From positions 232,007-296,006 of the forward strand of contig SDOX01000009.1 of assembly GCA_004565275.1 (NCBI GenBank): 64,000 nt of DNA, written 5' to 3'. The position numbers were made by a program, and so were the translations under genes. The DNA is from Nannochloropsis salina CCMP1776. Taxonomy: Eukaryota > Sar > Eustigmatophyceae > Eustigmatales > Monodopsidaceae. Of this stretch, positions 29,057-40,043 are shown in pieces. How positions within the stretch are numbered: the first letter of the stretch is position 1; each line of letters begins with the position of its first letter. Below the pieces are notes generated by a model. The model did no database searches. It was not told where the DNA came from and saw nothing but the letters and a program-made list of their open reading frames with translations.

Positions 29057-30198
29057 TTAGAACACGCCCTGGCCGTCGTTGAAAGGGCTCAAGTGACCAC
29101 TGTAAGGACAGGGAGAGAATCGAGATCGGGGAGAGTCAGTACAGTTGGACGACAATCGAATACCTGCGGGGTCCGAGGTCCTCTCTCTTCATGCCGTCTG
29201 ACTTCTCCCCCGGGATAGGATGCCTCCATCGGCCTCTCACTTGCGGCTTCTCGTCCGTCTCAATATCCCCCCCTTGCCCCTCACCTGTTGATTTGCTCGA
29301 GCACGCCCTGGTTGGTCAGGGTCTCCTGAATGAGCATCCCCGCCACTCCCACCATCGCCAGCCGCCCATTCTTGATCTCCTTCAGCTGCAGCTCGTTGAA
29401 AGCCTCCTCCGTCTTGGGCTTCAGGTTCAGGGGGTCGAAGCCGAAGTCCCCGGGGGCCTTGCCCTCGCTGGCCGCCAGCCCCGCAACCTCGATGGCGCCG
29501 ATGGCGATGAGGATCTGGGCAATGGCCTGAGGCCGCTCCGCTGAGACCTGGAAGAGCGCGTCGAGGCCCTTGGAGTTGCTGAAGACCTCGTCGGGGAGGT
29601 GGTAGGAGGACTGCACGAGGAGACCCAGGGCGGCGAGCATGCAGATGCGGCCGTGCTTGAGCTCGGCGGATCGGTACCACGCGAGGCCTTCGGGGTCGCG
29701 CTCACTGGCCAGGTTCCAGGGATCGAATCGGATCGCCTCCACATCAGAGCCGATCAAGCCGCCGGCGAAATCAGGGTTGGATAGGGGGGCGGCCGGCTTG
29801 GCTGCGGCCCTTGTCGGGGCGGCTTTCTTGGGCGCGGGGGCAGCTTTCTTAGGCGCGGGGGCAGCTTTCTTAAGCGCGGGGGCAGCTTTCTTAGGCGCGG
29901 GGGCAGCTTTCTTGGGCGCCACTTTGGACACCGGCTTGGCAGCGGGCTTGGCCGCAGGCTTGGCGGCCACTTTGCCCGCGGGTTTGGGGATAGAGACCCC
30001 GCCCTTCTTGGCAGGGGCGGTCTTGGGCGCGGTCTTGGGGGCGGGCGCTGCCTTCTTGGAGCCGAAGTTCAGGAACATGGTGGTGGTGGTGGTGGAGGCT
30101 ACCTTAGCGGGGGCGGCGAAGTTCTTGCCCATGAAGCCGCCCATGAAGGCAGTGGCGGGGACTGTGGCCAGCGCCAGGGTAACAAGGGAGGTCTTCAT
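29057..30198 (-). CDS. Light-harvesting chlorophyll-binding protein with Ala-Pro-Lys linker
   Basis: LHC-superfamily antenna protein of 318 residues in two exons, 29285-30198 and 29057-29099 (donor CAACAG|GTGAGG, acceptor CTTACAG|TGG). The short last exon supplies the terminus SGHLSPFNDGQGVF; without it the frame stops at once. The presequence is MKTSLVTLALATVPATAF followed by MGGFMG. Helix B has EIRFDPWNLA...SAELKHGRICMLAALG with the chlorophyll-binding E-x-x-H-x-R. The middle helix follows RPQAIAQILIAIGAIEVAG. Helix A has LKEIKNGRLAMVGVAGML. The unusual part is residues 45-135: about 90 residues of Ala, Pro and Lys, including five 7-residue units of the KKAAPAP type, between presequence and helix B. 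It binds chlorophyll a and carotenoids in thylakoids; the subfamily (LHCF/LHCR/VCP-like) is not settled. Confidence 0.92.
29818..29922 (-). repeat. 21-bp tandem repeat encoding KKAAPAP units
   Basis: Five near-identical 21-base units (consensus on plus: GGCGCGGGGGCAGCTTTCTTA) lie in frame in the LHC linker. Single changes give KKAAPAL and KKAAPTR variants. Confidence 0.85.
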
Positions 30199-31029
30199 TG
30201 TAGGAGGGGGTGTACTATGGAAGAATGTGATGGATAACATGAATTTCAGTAAGAAGGGAAGACAAAGGGAAGAGTACAAGTACCACGAGAAGATCAGGGG
30301 AGGAAGTTCCCGAGTAAACCGTTTCAGTGCCTACACCATGTTGCAAGACTCCATAAATTCCTTCCCACACTCTACTTTATCCAAGAGGCTTGACAGAAAG
30401 ATCATAGTACATGAGAGGGTACGCGTTGAGTTTGCTTCTTGAGGTCGCACCCTCCAACTATGCGTTGTCTATCCTCGCAGCTTCCATGCAGACTCGCAGC
30501 TGTGAAGTGCAACATACAGCTATACATTGAAATATTTACATGCTTATGCGACTGACGGGTCGAGGCGGTATCACCGCGTGTCGTGATTAAAAACATGGAT
30601 TCATGCGGGAGAAACATATCACAGGTCCTCGTTTGGATCAGGAGACAAGCGAAGCCATGATCGCACAAAGAAAATAGGTCGAATTTCGTCATGAGGTGTG
30701 TAGGTTTAAAAAAGGCATTGTCATTGCTGATCCGTCGAGATCTCGCGTGTACTTTGTGGATACGTAAAGGAGGGCGAAAGGAATAAGAAAGGCGCAGAGG
30801 GCACGTTTCGACAGGAAAACCGAGATATGGTTGAATGTATCCTGGGCGCAAGCAACGGTTCCTGTGCTCGGAGGGCGGAGGAAGAGGCTTTAAGCCGCTG
30901 TCTGGCGAGTGTTTCTCCGCCCTGCATCAACTCAAGGAAAAGAGGACGTTTACTTGCCTTTTCTTCAGTCATTTGTTATGAAATTGGTAACATAATGGTC
31001 CACAAAAGGTATCATAGATTAAATAGGTT
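30199..31029. promoter_or_regulatory. Upstream region of the LHC gene
   Basis: 831 bases that must contain the promoter of the LHC gene and the 3' end of the unknown gene at 31030. No coding signal was seen. Confidence 0.35.
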
Positions 31030-32010
31030 TTATCTCAGCCCTTTTCTTCGCTCTTCACTCTCTGCTTCGAGCACACGCGAGACGACAGCAAATACATGGG
31101 GGTGCCTCAAATTATACTCCAATCTCTTCTCGTCACCCTCTCCAAAATAGTCGGGCAAGCGACATTTGCTTTCATGACTTATTGGTGAGGGTTCTTTGAG
31201 CTGTGCCAAGCAGACCCGGGCATGATCCCCTGTAGACATACCCGCAGTCTCCTTCGTTTCTCGACTGCCGAAAGTAACCGCGGCGTCCATCCCTCTAGAC
31301 GCGTGTGTGACATTGCCAACAGTGGTAGGACTCACATTGTGTGCCGCTGCTTGCTTAGCAACCACTTTTCCAAGCCTCACACTGTAATGTGGTGTCGATC
31401 CCTCTTTGTTGCCCGGAGCATTAGAGTCTACACCTGGCCGCTCCGACAATCCGGCGACTGTAAGCTCTTTTCTCTTTAAAATTGGTCTACGGCTTTTTTT
31501 GACTCCATCCATACCTTTGAGAGCCGTCAGAAAAGCTCCTTTTTTACTTAAATTCTCGTCGTCTTCGTCGTCGTCGTCGTCTCCAGCCATGCCGGAATTT
31601 CTGAAACCGCGAGCGGCACTATCCTCCCCCATTCCATGTTTTTTATCATCAAGCTTGTGAGATAATACTGTCGAACTCAATGCTGCCTGTATTTGTTCCA
31701 TTTTTTTGTTGAGTACAACTCGGCGCGGAGGTGTTTTTGGAGGCTGCAACGTGAATTTTTTGTGGACATTGCGGCGGTGCAAAGGCATGGATCGCCAGTC
31801 GGCGGGAGTTGGTAAAGTCAAGCTTGTGTTTTTTATTTCACCATGTCTGATCCCTCTGGCATATCTCTCTTTTGTATCTTTTTGTGCTTTCTTAATGCCC
31901 AATTGTTCGAAAACTGTGCTATAAGTGTCTTCCTCGATTAGGGCACCTGGTGGAATTACTCGTCTTGGCAGTTTTCGCGACACCCACGTCCACTTCTTGT
32001 CGAGATCCAT
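31030..32010 (-). CDS. Unknown basic, probably disordered protein
   Basis: A single-exon frame of 326 residues opens with MDLDKKWTWVSRKLPRRVIPPG. It is rich in Lys and Arg, has an acidic patch (GDDDDDEDDENLSKKG) near residue 140 and no signal peptide or membrane segment. The terminus (CRLPDYFGEGDEKRLEYNLRHPHVFAVVSRVLEAESEE) looks folded. I recognise no domain. The acidic run comes from a GTC/GTCGTC-type repeat (31557-31581) and is likely to vary in length. It shares a 390-base divergent promoter region with the WD40 gene. Confidence 0.6.
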   Translation of the reverse strand: MDLDKKWTWVSRKLPRRVIPPGALIEEDTYSTVFEQLGIKKAQKDTKERYARGIRHGEIKNTSLTLPTPADWRSMPLHRRNVHKKFTLQPPKTPPRRVVLNKKMEQIQAALSSTVLSHKLDDKKHGMGEDSAARGFRNSGMAGDDDDDEDDENLSKKGAFLTALKGMDGVKKSRRPILKRKELTVAGLSERPGVDSNAPGNKEGSTPHYSVRLGKVVAKQAAAHNVSPTTVGNVTHASRGMDAAVTFGSRETKETAGMSTGDHARVCLAQLKEPSPISHESKCRLPDYFGEGDEKRLEYNLRHPHVFAVVSRVLEAESEERRKGLR

Positions 32011-32400
32011 TTTTTATTGACCTTCGCATTTAGATGTATTTTAATGAATCAAGAATGAGTGGGACCAGGAAAAAATGCGGGGGAAAGGAGGGAGCGGGGA
32101 AAGCAAACCGTTACCGTCTCCAAAAACAAATTCAAAATCTGCGAGTCCTTCGGTGCCTGGCTCGTCACTCTCAACATAGTACCACTAAATTTGTGGAGCA
32201 CTGTGTTGTTTCGATTTTCGCGCTTATAAATAGCGTCCGTTGTTCTCACTCAACGCACTCCGTTCTTCTTCTTATTTCCAGTCCTCATTGATCGTGCAGA
32301 AGCGTCGAAAACAGTTTACACACTGGCCTCAGGACCCAACAAGTAAGAGGCGGGGAGCTCGAGGTTCACCATCGTCGCGCGACCCGGTGACCCCAACAGC
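32011..32400. promoter_or_regulatory. Divergent promoter region with TATA box for the WD40 gene
   Basis: TATAAATAG lies at 32225-32233, about 170 bases before the ATG of the WD40 gene, on the plus strand. A possible leader intron with GTAAGAG donor at 32341 and CCCCAACAG acceptor just before the ATG is only about 57 bases. Confidence 0.4.
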
Positions 32401-34234
32401 ATGGGCTTGCCGGGCCACGAAGAGCTAATAAATGCAGTGAAGTTCACGCCGAATGGCCGGTTAATTGCCTCTGCCAGTGATGATCGGACTGTAAGTAGCA
32501 ACGTTGAGGCAGTGCGCATGAAGGCAAACTGAAGTAAGGTACTAGCATCTTTTAAGGACATAATCTTTTCTAGAGCTCAAATGCACGCAATCTACGTATG
32601 ATTAAGCGTCAGATGAGCAAGTTGCTTGGAGTGCGATCTGTTCAAAGCAAGCAACAAGACATAGCTGACGTATTATGGGAGCGGATCTTGCACGACACCA
32701 GGCTGACCTCCCTGTGTCCCCCTATATGACAATAATCACCCAGTGGGGTCCTTGTAACACTTTTTCTTTCCTATTAGGTGCGCATATGGAATGCAAACAC
32801 AGGGTCCTGCGTACGTGTCCTTAGTGGCCACACCTCAATGGTGCGAAGCGTGGGGGTGATGCCGGACGGCAACCGCATCATCTCGGGAGGCACCGATGGG
32901 ACGCTGAGGCTATGGGACATCGAGACTGGTCAAACTCTAGCGGTTGTGGGCGGTCACCTGGGCCACGTATTTTCCCTTGTAGCTTTGCCCGACGGGCGCA
33001 GCGTCGTATCTGGAGATTTCGACAGGGTGGGTCGAAGGGCTGCCTTCCACGCGGGCATGGGTCTGCCGCGTCGGCTGGCCGTGTCACCCTGTCACGCCTA
33101 CATGTTATCATGCACTGCTTGCTACTATCACCTTGGATGAAGCTTCTTGACTGCATTGCGCTTTACCTCTCCAACACCCCTAATTCTCAATTGTTCCTTC
33201 CTCTTTTCTTCTCTTGCAATGGGCTACTTTTATCGCGAATATGACCCTTCCATCATATTCATTTTTGTCTTTGCCACATCTACAGCAAGTCAAGGTGTGG
33301 GACCTATCTGCCTCCACCTCGTTCGTCGCAAAGGTCGGTGCGAGCATGCACCCGGCCGAAATCCGCGCCATGGCAATATTTCCAGGCACCGGGCGGATAG
33401 CTGTGGGGTACATGGGCAACGAGGAGTGCACGGAGATTCGCGTTTGGGACGTGGCGCAGGGAGGCATCCCGGCGGGAGAAGGAGCGAAGCCTACTGAGGT
33501 TCCCCCGCTCTGGAGCGTCCCAGGTCACGATGACACGGTGGTTAGTTTGGGCGTGCTGGGCGAGAACGGATTGGTGTCCTCCGGCTTTGATCGCACGGTG
33601 AGTTGGAAGGCGCAGGCCCGAGGAGGCCTCCGGTCTGTTGGGGGGGCCTTCACACCTCCGAAACATCGCATCGGCTCTTCATGTCGCTCGACGAGTGGCG
33701 AGGATCACGAAGTGGCCACAGCATTTTAATTTGACTTGTGTTCCATTCCTGGTGTATGCCCAAACTCTTTAATTTAAACACCATTCGCTTTCCATTTTTT
33801 TGATTTCATTCATTCTCAATCGTCAGGTCCGCGTATGGAGTCAGTCGTCATGCATCGAGGCATCAGACAAAGAGGCTAGTCTCGTCATAGACTCGGGCGA
33901 GAACATTGCCATGGCGGTGATGGCTTGGGAGGACGGTCGCGGTCTTGCGTACGGTTGTGACGGTGAGTGCGAAGATTCTTCAACAACAAAGTATATGTAG
34001 GCATGGTGGCGAGTACTTTCTAAAGCTATCAATCCCTTTTAATCATGCGTAGACGGGAGCTTGCACGTGTGGGACTTGAAGCGTCGCCGCGAGGCGTTGA
34101 GCCATCCTCACAGACACCCTGATGGTGTGAAAGCCCTGGACATCTCCAAGGACGGCAGCTTACTTTGCTCGGCAGGTGCTGACCATGCCCTTAGATTGCT
34201 TCGTATGGACAGCGCAAGCGGCGTGGCTCCTTGA
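32401..34234 (+). CDS. Seven-bladed WD40-repeat protein (five exons)
   Basis: Exons 32401-32490, 32778-33026, 33286-33597, 33827-33962 and 34053-34234 join with GT-AG borders and consistent phases to give 322 residues. Seven WD40 units can be laid out from HEELINAVKFTPNGRLIASASDDRT-VRIW to DGVKALDISKDGSLLCSAGADHALRLL. This closes a full beta-propeller without any upstream exon and supports the ATG at 32401. Blade 4 carries a short insert (GGIPAGEGAKPTEVPP). Several splice sites fall at the same place in a blade, just before the V-x-V/I-W strand, as expected from duplicated exons. WD40 propellers are scaffolds; no specific partner can be read from the sequence. Confidence 0.85.
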
Positions 34235-34727
34235 GAGTGTGTGCTGTTGCCGACACTATAAAATTCTGGGGTTGGGGGGTAATTAGGCCGAGGAAACAGG
34301 AGCGTAGGACTGCTTGTAAAAAAACTAAAACTCTTTGCCAAAAATTACAAGAAACTAAGCGCTTTTGAGTTAAAATACATATTCTATCGTGGGAGATGTC
34401 TTTTCGCCAGTTCAAAAACTCCTGCGGTGTGTTCGCACCGTCGTTACCGAGTGTCGCAGCGCCTAGTCTTCGAAGTATGCGCGATGGCTCAGTCGCGCCC
34501 TGGAGAGCGACACGGCTTTTCCAAGGGGACAAGACCGGGAACAGAAGCGTGATTTCATATTTCCGTACCACCACACATATCACAGTCTCCTCAAGCGCAG
34601 ACTCCTCGGCCGGTTTTGGTTGGGTCTTGGGAGCGGGGACAGACAGGGGGGCGGGGAAAGAGCTCGCTCCTGCTGGCTGGTTTACTGCTACTGCGTCTCC
34701 GCTCGTAGTGAATGTCCATCCTATTGT
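34235..34727. promoter_or_regulatory. Region upstream of NF-YC
   Basis: 493 bases between tandem genes; probable promoter and leader. The open frame continues upstream of the ATG but without another ATG. Confidence 0.35.
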
Positions 34728-36311
34728 ATGGATGCAATTAGCTCTGCTCAAAACAAGACTACAAGAGACAAGAACTATGCTTCGGACCTTAACGGGGTAA
34801 CGTCGACGTCGGACAAAGACTCTGTGGATGGGAGTGGCACTTCAAATGCGCCATCGAGTCGCCCGGCGTTGGGGACGCGCGACTGCGCCCAGACTTCAGG
34901 AGACTTTGCATTGCAAGCATCGTTGCATGAAAGTGACGTTTTTGCCCGGAGGAGAGTGATGCCACAGCAACCATTTTCTTCACCCTCGCAAGGCGAGGCC
35001 CCACTGCCCAACAGCTCCCCGTCTTCACGATGTCACGAGCTGTCTGGCGACCACGAGCAGCAAGACGGCAGGCCTGAGCACCCCTCTTCCTTTCAGCTCC
35101 ATCAATATCATCACGCGATGCGCACACACTTAAGTCAACAAGATTCTCAGGGCCACCACCATCATCAACAGCGCTACCAAGCGCCTGAGCAGCGTCCACA
35201 GCATCAGCACGACCACGGGAATGCATCCGGGCAGCACAGCATCTACCACCAGCAGCTGCCGCTACAAATGCAGCAGGACAATTTGCAATCCTCCCAGCTG
35301 CTGTTGCAGCAACAGCACCACGCCGACCAATCAAAGCAGCAGTCCCATCCACACGACCAGCGACATCTGCAGCAACTTAATCATCATCATCATGGGGACC
35401 CACTGCGGCAGTTTCCACTAATATATCATTCCCAGCAACAGCAACAACGACACCAACAGCAGTCACAGCACCAACAGCCGCAACAACAACAACAGCAGCA
35501 GCAGCAACAACAACGACCCCCACCATTGCCACCACCATCACCAGTACAGCAATTACAGGAGAGGCAGAGTGAGGACGTCCAAGGCGCAAATTATAGACCA
35601 AACCATTGCATCGAGTACGTTGTCGATAGTGTGTGGAGATCGGAAGGGGTAAAAATCAACGATATTGAGCCGAGTAGAACAGACTTCAAATTGCAAGAGC
35701 TTCCCTTGGCGCGGGTCAAGAAGGTGATGAAGCAGGATGACGAAATAGACGGGATATCGCGTTTTCTCGTGAGTATGGAGGCACTCATCATCATGGCCAA
35801 GGCCTGCGAATTATTTGTTGTTGAGCTGACCCTACGCGGCTGGCATATGACCGAGGAAAATCGGCGGCGCACGCTGCAACGCATGCACCTGGCGCAGGCC
35901 ATGATCAAATGCGAGATGTTCGATTTCCTGATCGACATCGTGCCGCGAGACCAAGCAGTACCGGCCGTCAGACGGGGCAAGGCCAACTGGGCGGACGCAG
36001 CAACGGAGGCGGAAGGAGCCGTGAGTGGTCCTGTCGGCGTCGTTCAAAGTGGCAACTATGGTCAAAGGGAAGCTGTTCGAGAGGTTGCTAAGCATTCTGA
36101 TGTTCAAGCTGGTGACGCGACAGCCCTGTCTGACAAGTCATTTCGTGATCCAGCACGCGTTGTCGTCGAAAGAGATGCGGCGGTTGCCGAGGAAAAGAGA
36201 GAAGATCCATTGGTAGTGGCTCTCCTCCACACCGCCGGGCGTTCTGAGGTTGCCAGTCAGTCCACAACAAGAGCAAGCGGTGGGACTGACGGTCCATCAT
36301 TGACCACGTAG
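34728..36311 (+). CDS. NF-YC: NF-YC (HAP5) CCAAT-binding transcription factor subunit
   Basis: Histone-fold subunit that pairs with NF-YB and, with NF-YA, binds CCAAT boxes in promoters. The protein has 527 residues. The histone fold spans about residues 324-408: ELPLARVKKVMKQDDEIDGISRFLV, AKACELFVVELTLRGW, NRRRTLQRMHLAQAMIKCEMFDFLIDIVPRD. The usual ISAEAP segment between the first two helices is replaced by ISRFLVSMEALIIM, which is longer and more hydrophobic. The N-terminal 320 residues are extremely rich in His and Gln, with runs of up to 11 Gln from CAA/CAG repeats, and resemble a transcription activation or phase-separation region. The C-terminal tail is unstructured. The ATG at 34728 is the first in frame. 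Confidence 0.93.
   Translation: MDAISSAQNKTTRDKNYASDLNGVTSTSDKDSVDGSGTSNAPSSRPALGTRDCAQTSGDFALQASLHESDVFARRRVMPQQPFSSPSQGEAPLPNSSPSSRCHELSGDHEQQDGRPEHPSSFQLHQYHHAMRTHLSQQDSQGHHHHQQRYQAPEQRPQHQHDHGNASGQHSIYHQQLPLQMQQDNLQSSQLLLQQQHHADQSKQQSHPHDQRHLQQLNHHHHGDPLRQFPLIYHSQQQQQRHQQQSQHQQPQQQQQQQQQQQRPPPLPPPSPVQQLQERQSEDVQGANYRPNHCIEYVVDSVWRSEGVKINDIEPSRTDFKLQELPLARVKKVMKQDDEIDGISRFLVSMEALIIMAKACELFVVELTLRGWHMTEENRRRTLQRMHLAQAMIKCEMFDFLIDIVPRDQAVPAVRRGKANWADAATEAEGAVSGPVGVVQSGNYGQREAVREVAKHSDVQAGDATALSDKSFRDPARVVVERDAAVAEEKREDPLVVALLHTAGRSEVASQSTTRASGGTDGPSLTT
35430..35520. repeat. CAA/CAG trinucleotide tract in NF-YC
   Basis: Mixed CAA, CAG and CAC codons encode the longest poly-Gln run. Length variation is likely. 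Confidence 0.75.
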
Positions 36312-37429
36312 CTCGGTCCCTCTTGTGGTATAGTTCAGGGGGCGGATACATCAGAATTTAACGCAAGAAGACAGCTATCAGGAGCAGCAGCAGAAGTAGT
36401 CTCCAAAGGAAGCGCAACGTGTCGAGCCTCAGCGCCAGCATCTGGAGGGCAATGAGTACAGGTGATAATTACACGTTAAAATTTTATTAGCCCACGTATG
36501 AAGATGAGGAGGGGCGGCCCCTTTATGTGCTTCACCGGCTTCATTCGTGCGAGATGATGCACGAGGTAAATACAAAATTATGAGTGGCATCATCACGGTG
36601 ATACTATAAATTAAGGAGAACGTGATCTTTTGTATCGCTAATATTGCCACCCTCCACCACTGGTTCAGCCCTCTTCTGCAATAGAGGAGTGTACTTTACA
36701 TATTACATTCCCACATGGACTTTCATACAGAGAATGACATGAGCTTCGAGCAGAGATCAGAGAGAGTGAGCGCATGGCACCAAGGGAATGGAGAAAGGGA
36801 GCACGAATCGTGTAGTAGGAATGGGAGCGTCGCCGCCAACAACTGTGGTCACATCCAGCACTAAAAAGTGCTGGCTGTGGAAGTTTATGCTCGATGGACC
36901 AGAGGAGAATCGACATGGGTAACAGAAAGTGTATCATATGCTGGCGGTCGAGACCAGGGTGCTTGAAAGTGGACTTAACCGCTTCTTAGGCTACCCTGAG
37001 ATACGGACAGATGCTCAGCAGGCATCTCCACGATTCGTTAAAGGTGCGAGCAATGAGCCAGTCAAAAAGTGACCTACGAGCATTCTCGCTGGCCGCAATC
37101 GTCGGCTACCTTTTTATTTCATTTTATTACAGCCGCCCTGGGTTGAGAGTCATGTCTTCGTTATATCGAAGGTATTCCAAATGCACCTCCGCTATGTGCT
37201 TTTCAACCGCTTCCGCTCGCCTACATTTTGCGCTTTTTGGCTCTTCCCCTCGTATGTTACTGCTCGGTTGCTCTGACAAAAGGACATGAGCTGTCAGCTC
37301 GCCGGAAGCCGGACTCTGTATCACTGAACAAAGAACGATTACGCGCGATACGCTGTCACACACGCTTCCTCTGACCTCTCTGGTACTTCATTCTAAACCC
37401 TTCTACTCTCTCGAAGGATTCTTCTCCAT
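36312..37429. other. Convergent intergenic region NF-YC / PDI-like
   Basis: 1.1 kb without a supported gene. A 92-codon frame at 37011 has a hydrophobic stretch but no other support. Confidence 0.35.
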
Positions 37430-40043
37430 TTAGAGCTCATCCGAGGCCTTCTTCTTCTTCCTGCGCACTACTTTCTTTTTCCCTTCGGTGCCCGACCCCC
37501 CTTCATTTTTGGCCGCTGCCGCCGCCGCCGCTGCTGCTGCTGATGCTGCTGCCTGTTCTTCTTCAAGGGCCGCTGCAAGCTCCTTCTTCTTCATTCGTTC
37601 CTCCTCCAGGATCTCGGCCATGAGGTCATCGATGTCCTCCTCCTCCACCGGCTCGCCCTCTCCCCATCCCCTGCTCCCACTTTCGGTGTAACATCCCTCC
37701 GCGTCTTCCGCCTCCACCGTCGGAGTGCTCAGCACCGGGGCAGTCAGGAATTTGCCCGACAGAACCCCGCTCAGGAACTCTCTGATTGCTTCCGCGTTCC
37801 ACTGGCCTCGGAAAGCCGCGAACCGCCCCTTCTTCGGGCTGTAGACGACGATTGTGGGCAGGGCGTGCTCCTGCACGTCGAAACTTTCCTGAGCGAATCC
37901 GCGAAAGCAGGTCGCGTCCAACCAAGAGAAGGACCAAGGGGAGACACCCCCCGACAAGGCCGCGGTTTCCGCGTCAGCGACGCGCTGGATCAGCTCCTGG
38001 TTTCGCCCTGCCACATGGCCTTCTATGTTGTCTCCATCCTGGCCGGCTGGGAGCCCGTCGAAAAGGCCGATCACGCACAGGGCCCCGCTGCTGGCGCACG
38101 CTTTTTCCCAGCTCGCCCTATCCATAACGTGGGAGATCGAGTTTGCTTGAGGGACAGCCGCGGCGGCAGGGGCGGCCGAGGGGAGGACCGTGTTGACGAT
38201 GTTCTGCGCGCGGGCCAGATCGACACGCTGCAAGACCTGCACGAAGAAGTTGATGACGCTCATGAATTTCATGGGCCCGAAGAAGACAGGCAGGTAGGTT
38301 TCGATGCGCAGATTGTGCTGAGCGGGCTGTTCGGTGGGTGAGGGGTGGGGGGCGGGAGTGATGGGCATGAAATGGCTACTTGTCGTACAAGCAGTCACGG
38401 GAGCAGGGTCTTGCGAGGGTACGTACCACACCGTTGTCCTTGTTCCTGTAAGCGTCCATGTCCTGGGGCACCAGCACGTTCACGCTCGGGACGTTGGCCC
38501 CATTGAAGCGCGCCATCGTCTCCTGGGAAGGGCTGCTGATGAAGATGAAGGACAAGAGGGGCTCTACTTTCAAGGCCAACGCGCGGAAGAGGGAGGCCGG
38601 GTCCTCTTTTTTGCTGAAGACAAGGACGGGGAAGCGGCCGCTGCGGAAGGCCATGTTGATCTCGTTCTCGAGCAGGTACTGGTTCGCGCCGTCTCCCACC
38701 CGCTTCAGCACGTCGGGGAGGCTGGCCGCGGCCTCCTGGAAAGCTTCTTCCGCGGTCGCGAAGCGCCTGCTCTCGTCCTCCTTCTCTTCCCCATGCAGGT
38801 ACGCCTTAAAACGGGCTGTCTCGCCAGCCTCCTTGGCACAGAGGGCGACAGTGTCCTCGGCAGCCGCCGCCGCCCAGCATTCGACAACCCCGCAACGTAC
38901 AATTCCTTCCGCCTTCCCCGAGTACTGCTCCCACGCGGCCAGCACGGGGCTCTCTTCCTCTACCTCGGCATCTTGGAACCATACCATCCAGGCGTCGGAG
39001 GACTGCAGGACTTCCTCTTTAAAATTTGTCGCGTTCAATGCCAGGATCTCCGGAGGGGGTAATTCGGCGCCCGCCGCGGGGGGCGCCTTCTTGTCCTTGC
39101 CCTGTTTGCTGCCTTTTTTGGCTTTGCCGCTACCATTATCCTTACCCGTCGCTTCCTCTAGAGCGTCCTTGCGGGCGACTAGGTCGATGCGTTGGGCGAT
39201 GAAGATGAAGACCTTCTGGGCCGCAGTCAGGTCTCCCGGGTATTTGCTATCGGCCACCAGCTCCATGTCCAGGGACTCCGGCAAGAAGGCATCGACCCCA
39301 TGCTTGGACTCTAGGACATAGAGTTGGGCCAGGTCCTTTGTGGTGACCCTGAAGGCCTCGAGCATGTCCGTCTCGCTTGGGGGCACCTCCAGGAATACGA
39401 AGTCCTCGCCATAGCTCAGGGCCAGAGACTTCAGGAGTGTCGGCGTCTTCTCGCGGTCGGTCAAGGTCAACACGACCCCCAACCTCTGGGCAAAAGCATC
39501 TCTGAGGGCCTCGGGGTAGGTGGCAGACGAGACGCGAAGCACCTTGTTGGGCAGCTCCTTTTTGAGAAAGTCTCGCAGCATGTTCCGCTGGAGAGAGCCG
39601 CCCTGCGTGAATGGAAAGTCGACCGGAATGCGACTGTTCTTGCCCGTGTATGGATTTTTAGCCGGTGGAGATGCGAGGAGACGAAGGGTGGGAGCACGGT
39701 GTAAGCCTGCCTCCTTAATGACCTTGGCGGCGCCGTCTTGCTCGATTTCAAACCGACCCACTTGGATGCCGTACGGCTTTACTTCTTTTGCGAACTCGGA
39801 CAGGATTGGTTTTATTTGTTGGCAGGCATGACAATTCTCTTTGGTGAAGTCTATAAGCCACACCTCCTTCCCATTTAGGATCTCGCGGTACTGCCGCACT
39901 GACAAGTCTTGGACAATCCCTCCTTCATCGTCGTCCTCGTCTTCCTCGGCAAATGCCTTGGCAGTGGGAGTCACAAGCAGCAAAATTGCCACCGCGAAAG
40001 CAATGGAAAACCACCAAATCTTTTTTGATGCTGATCTCTTCAT
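37430..40043 (-). CDS. Protein disulphide isomerase-like ER protein with SDEL terminus (two exons)
   Basis: Exon 38427-40043 joins exon 37430-38317 in phase 0 (donor GGTGTG|GTACGT, acceptor CCGCTCAG|CAC), giving 834 residues. The Met at 40043 is preferred because it starts a clean signal peptide (KIWWFSIAFAVAILLLVTPTAKAFA); an upstream Met at 40085 adds 14 residues. The first thioredoxin domain holds the redox motif CHAC in FTKENCHACQQIKP near residue 80. Further thioredoxin-like domains follow, including PTLRLLASP with the cis-Pro, and a C-terminal one (ALPTIVVYSPKKGRFAAFRG) without CXXC. Two charged linkers (GKAKKGSKQGKDKK and the Ala/Glu coiled coil before KKKVVRRKKKK) are present. It ends SDEL, an ER-retention signal of the KDEL type. 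Role: oxidative folding in the ER lumen. The size is larger than standard PDI. Confidence 0.8.

Noticed and set aside
37011-37289. 92-codon frame with a hydrophobic stretch
   Set aside because: No homologous pattern, no splice context and unremarkable surroundings.
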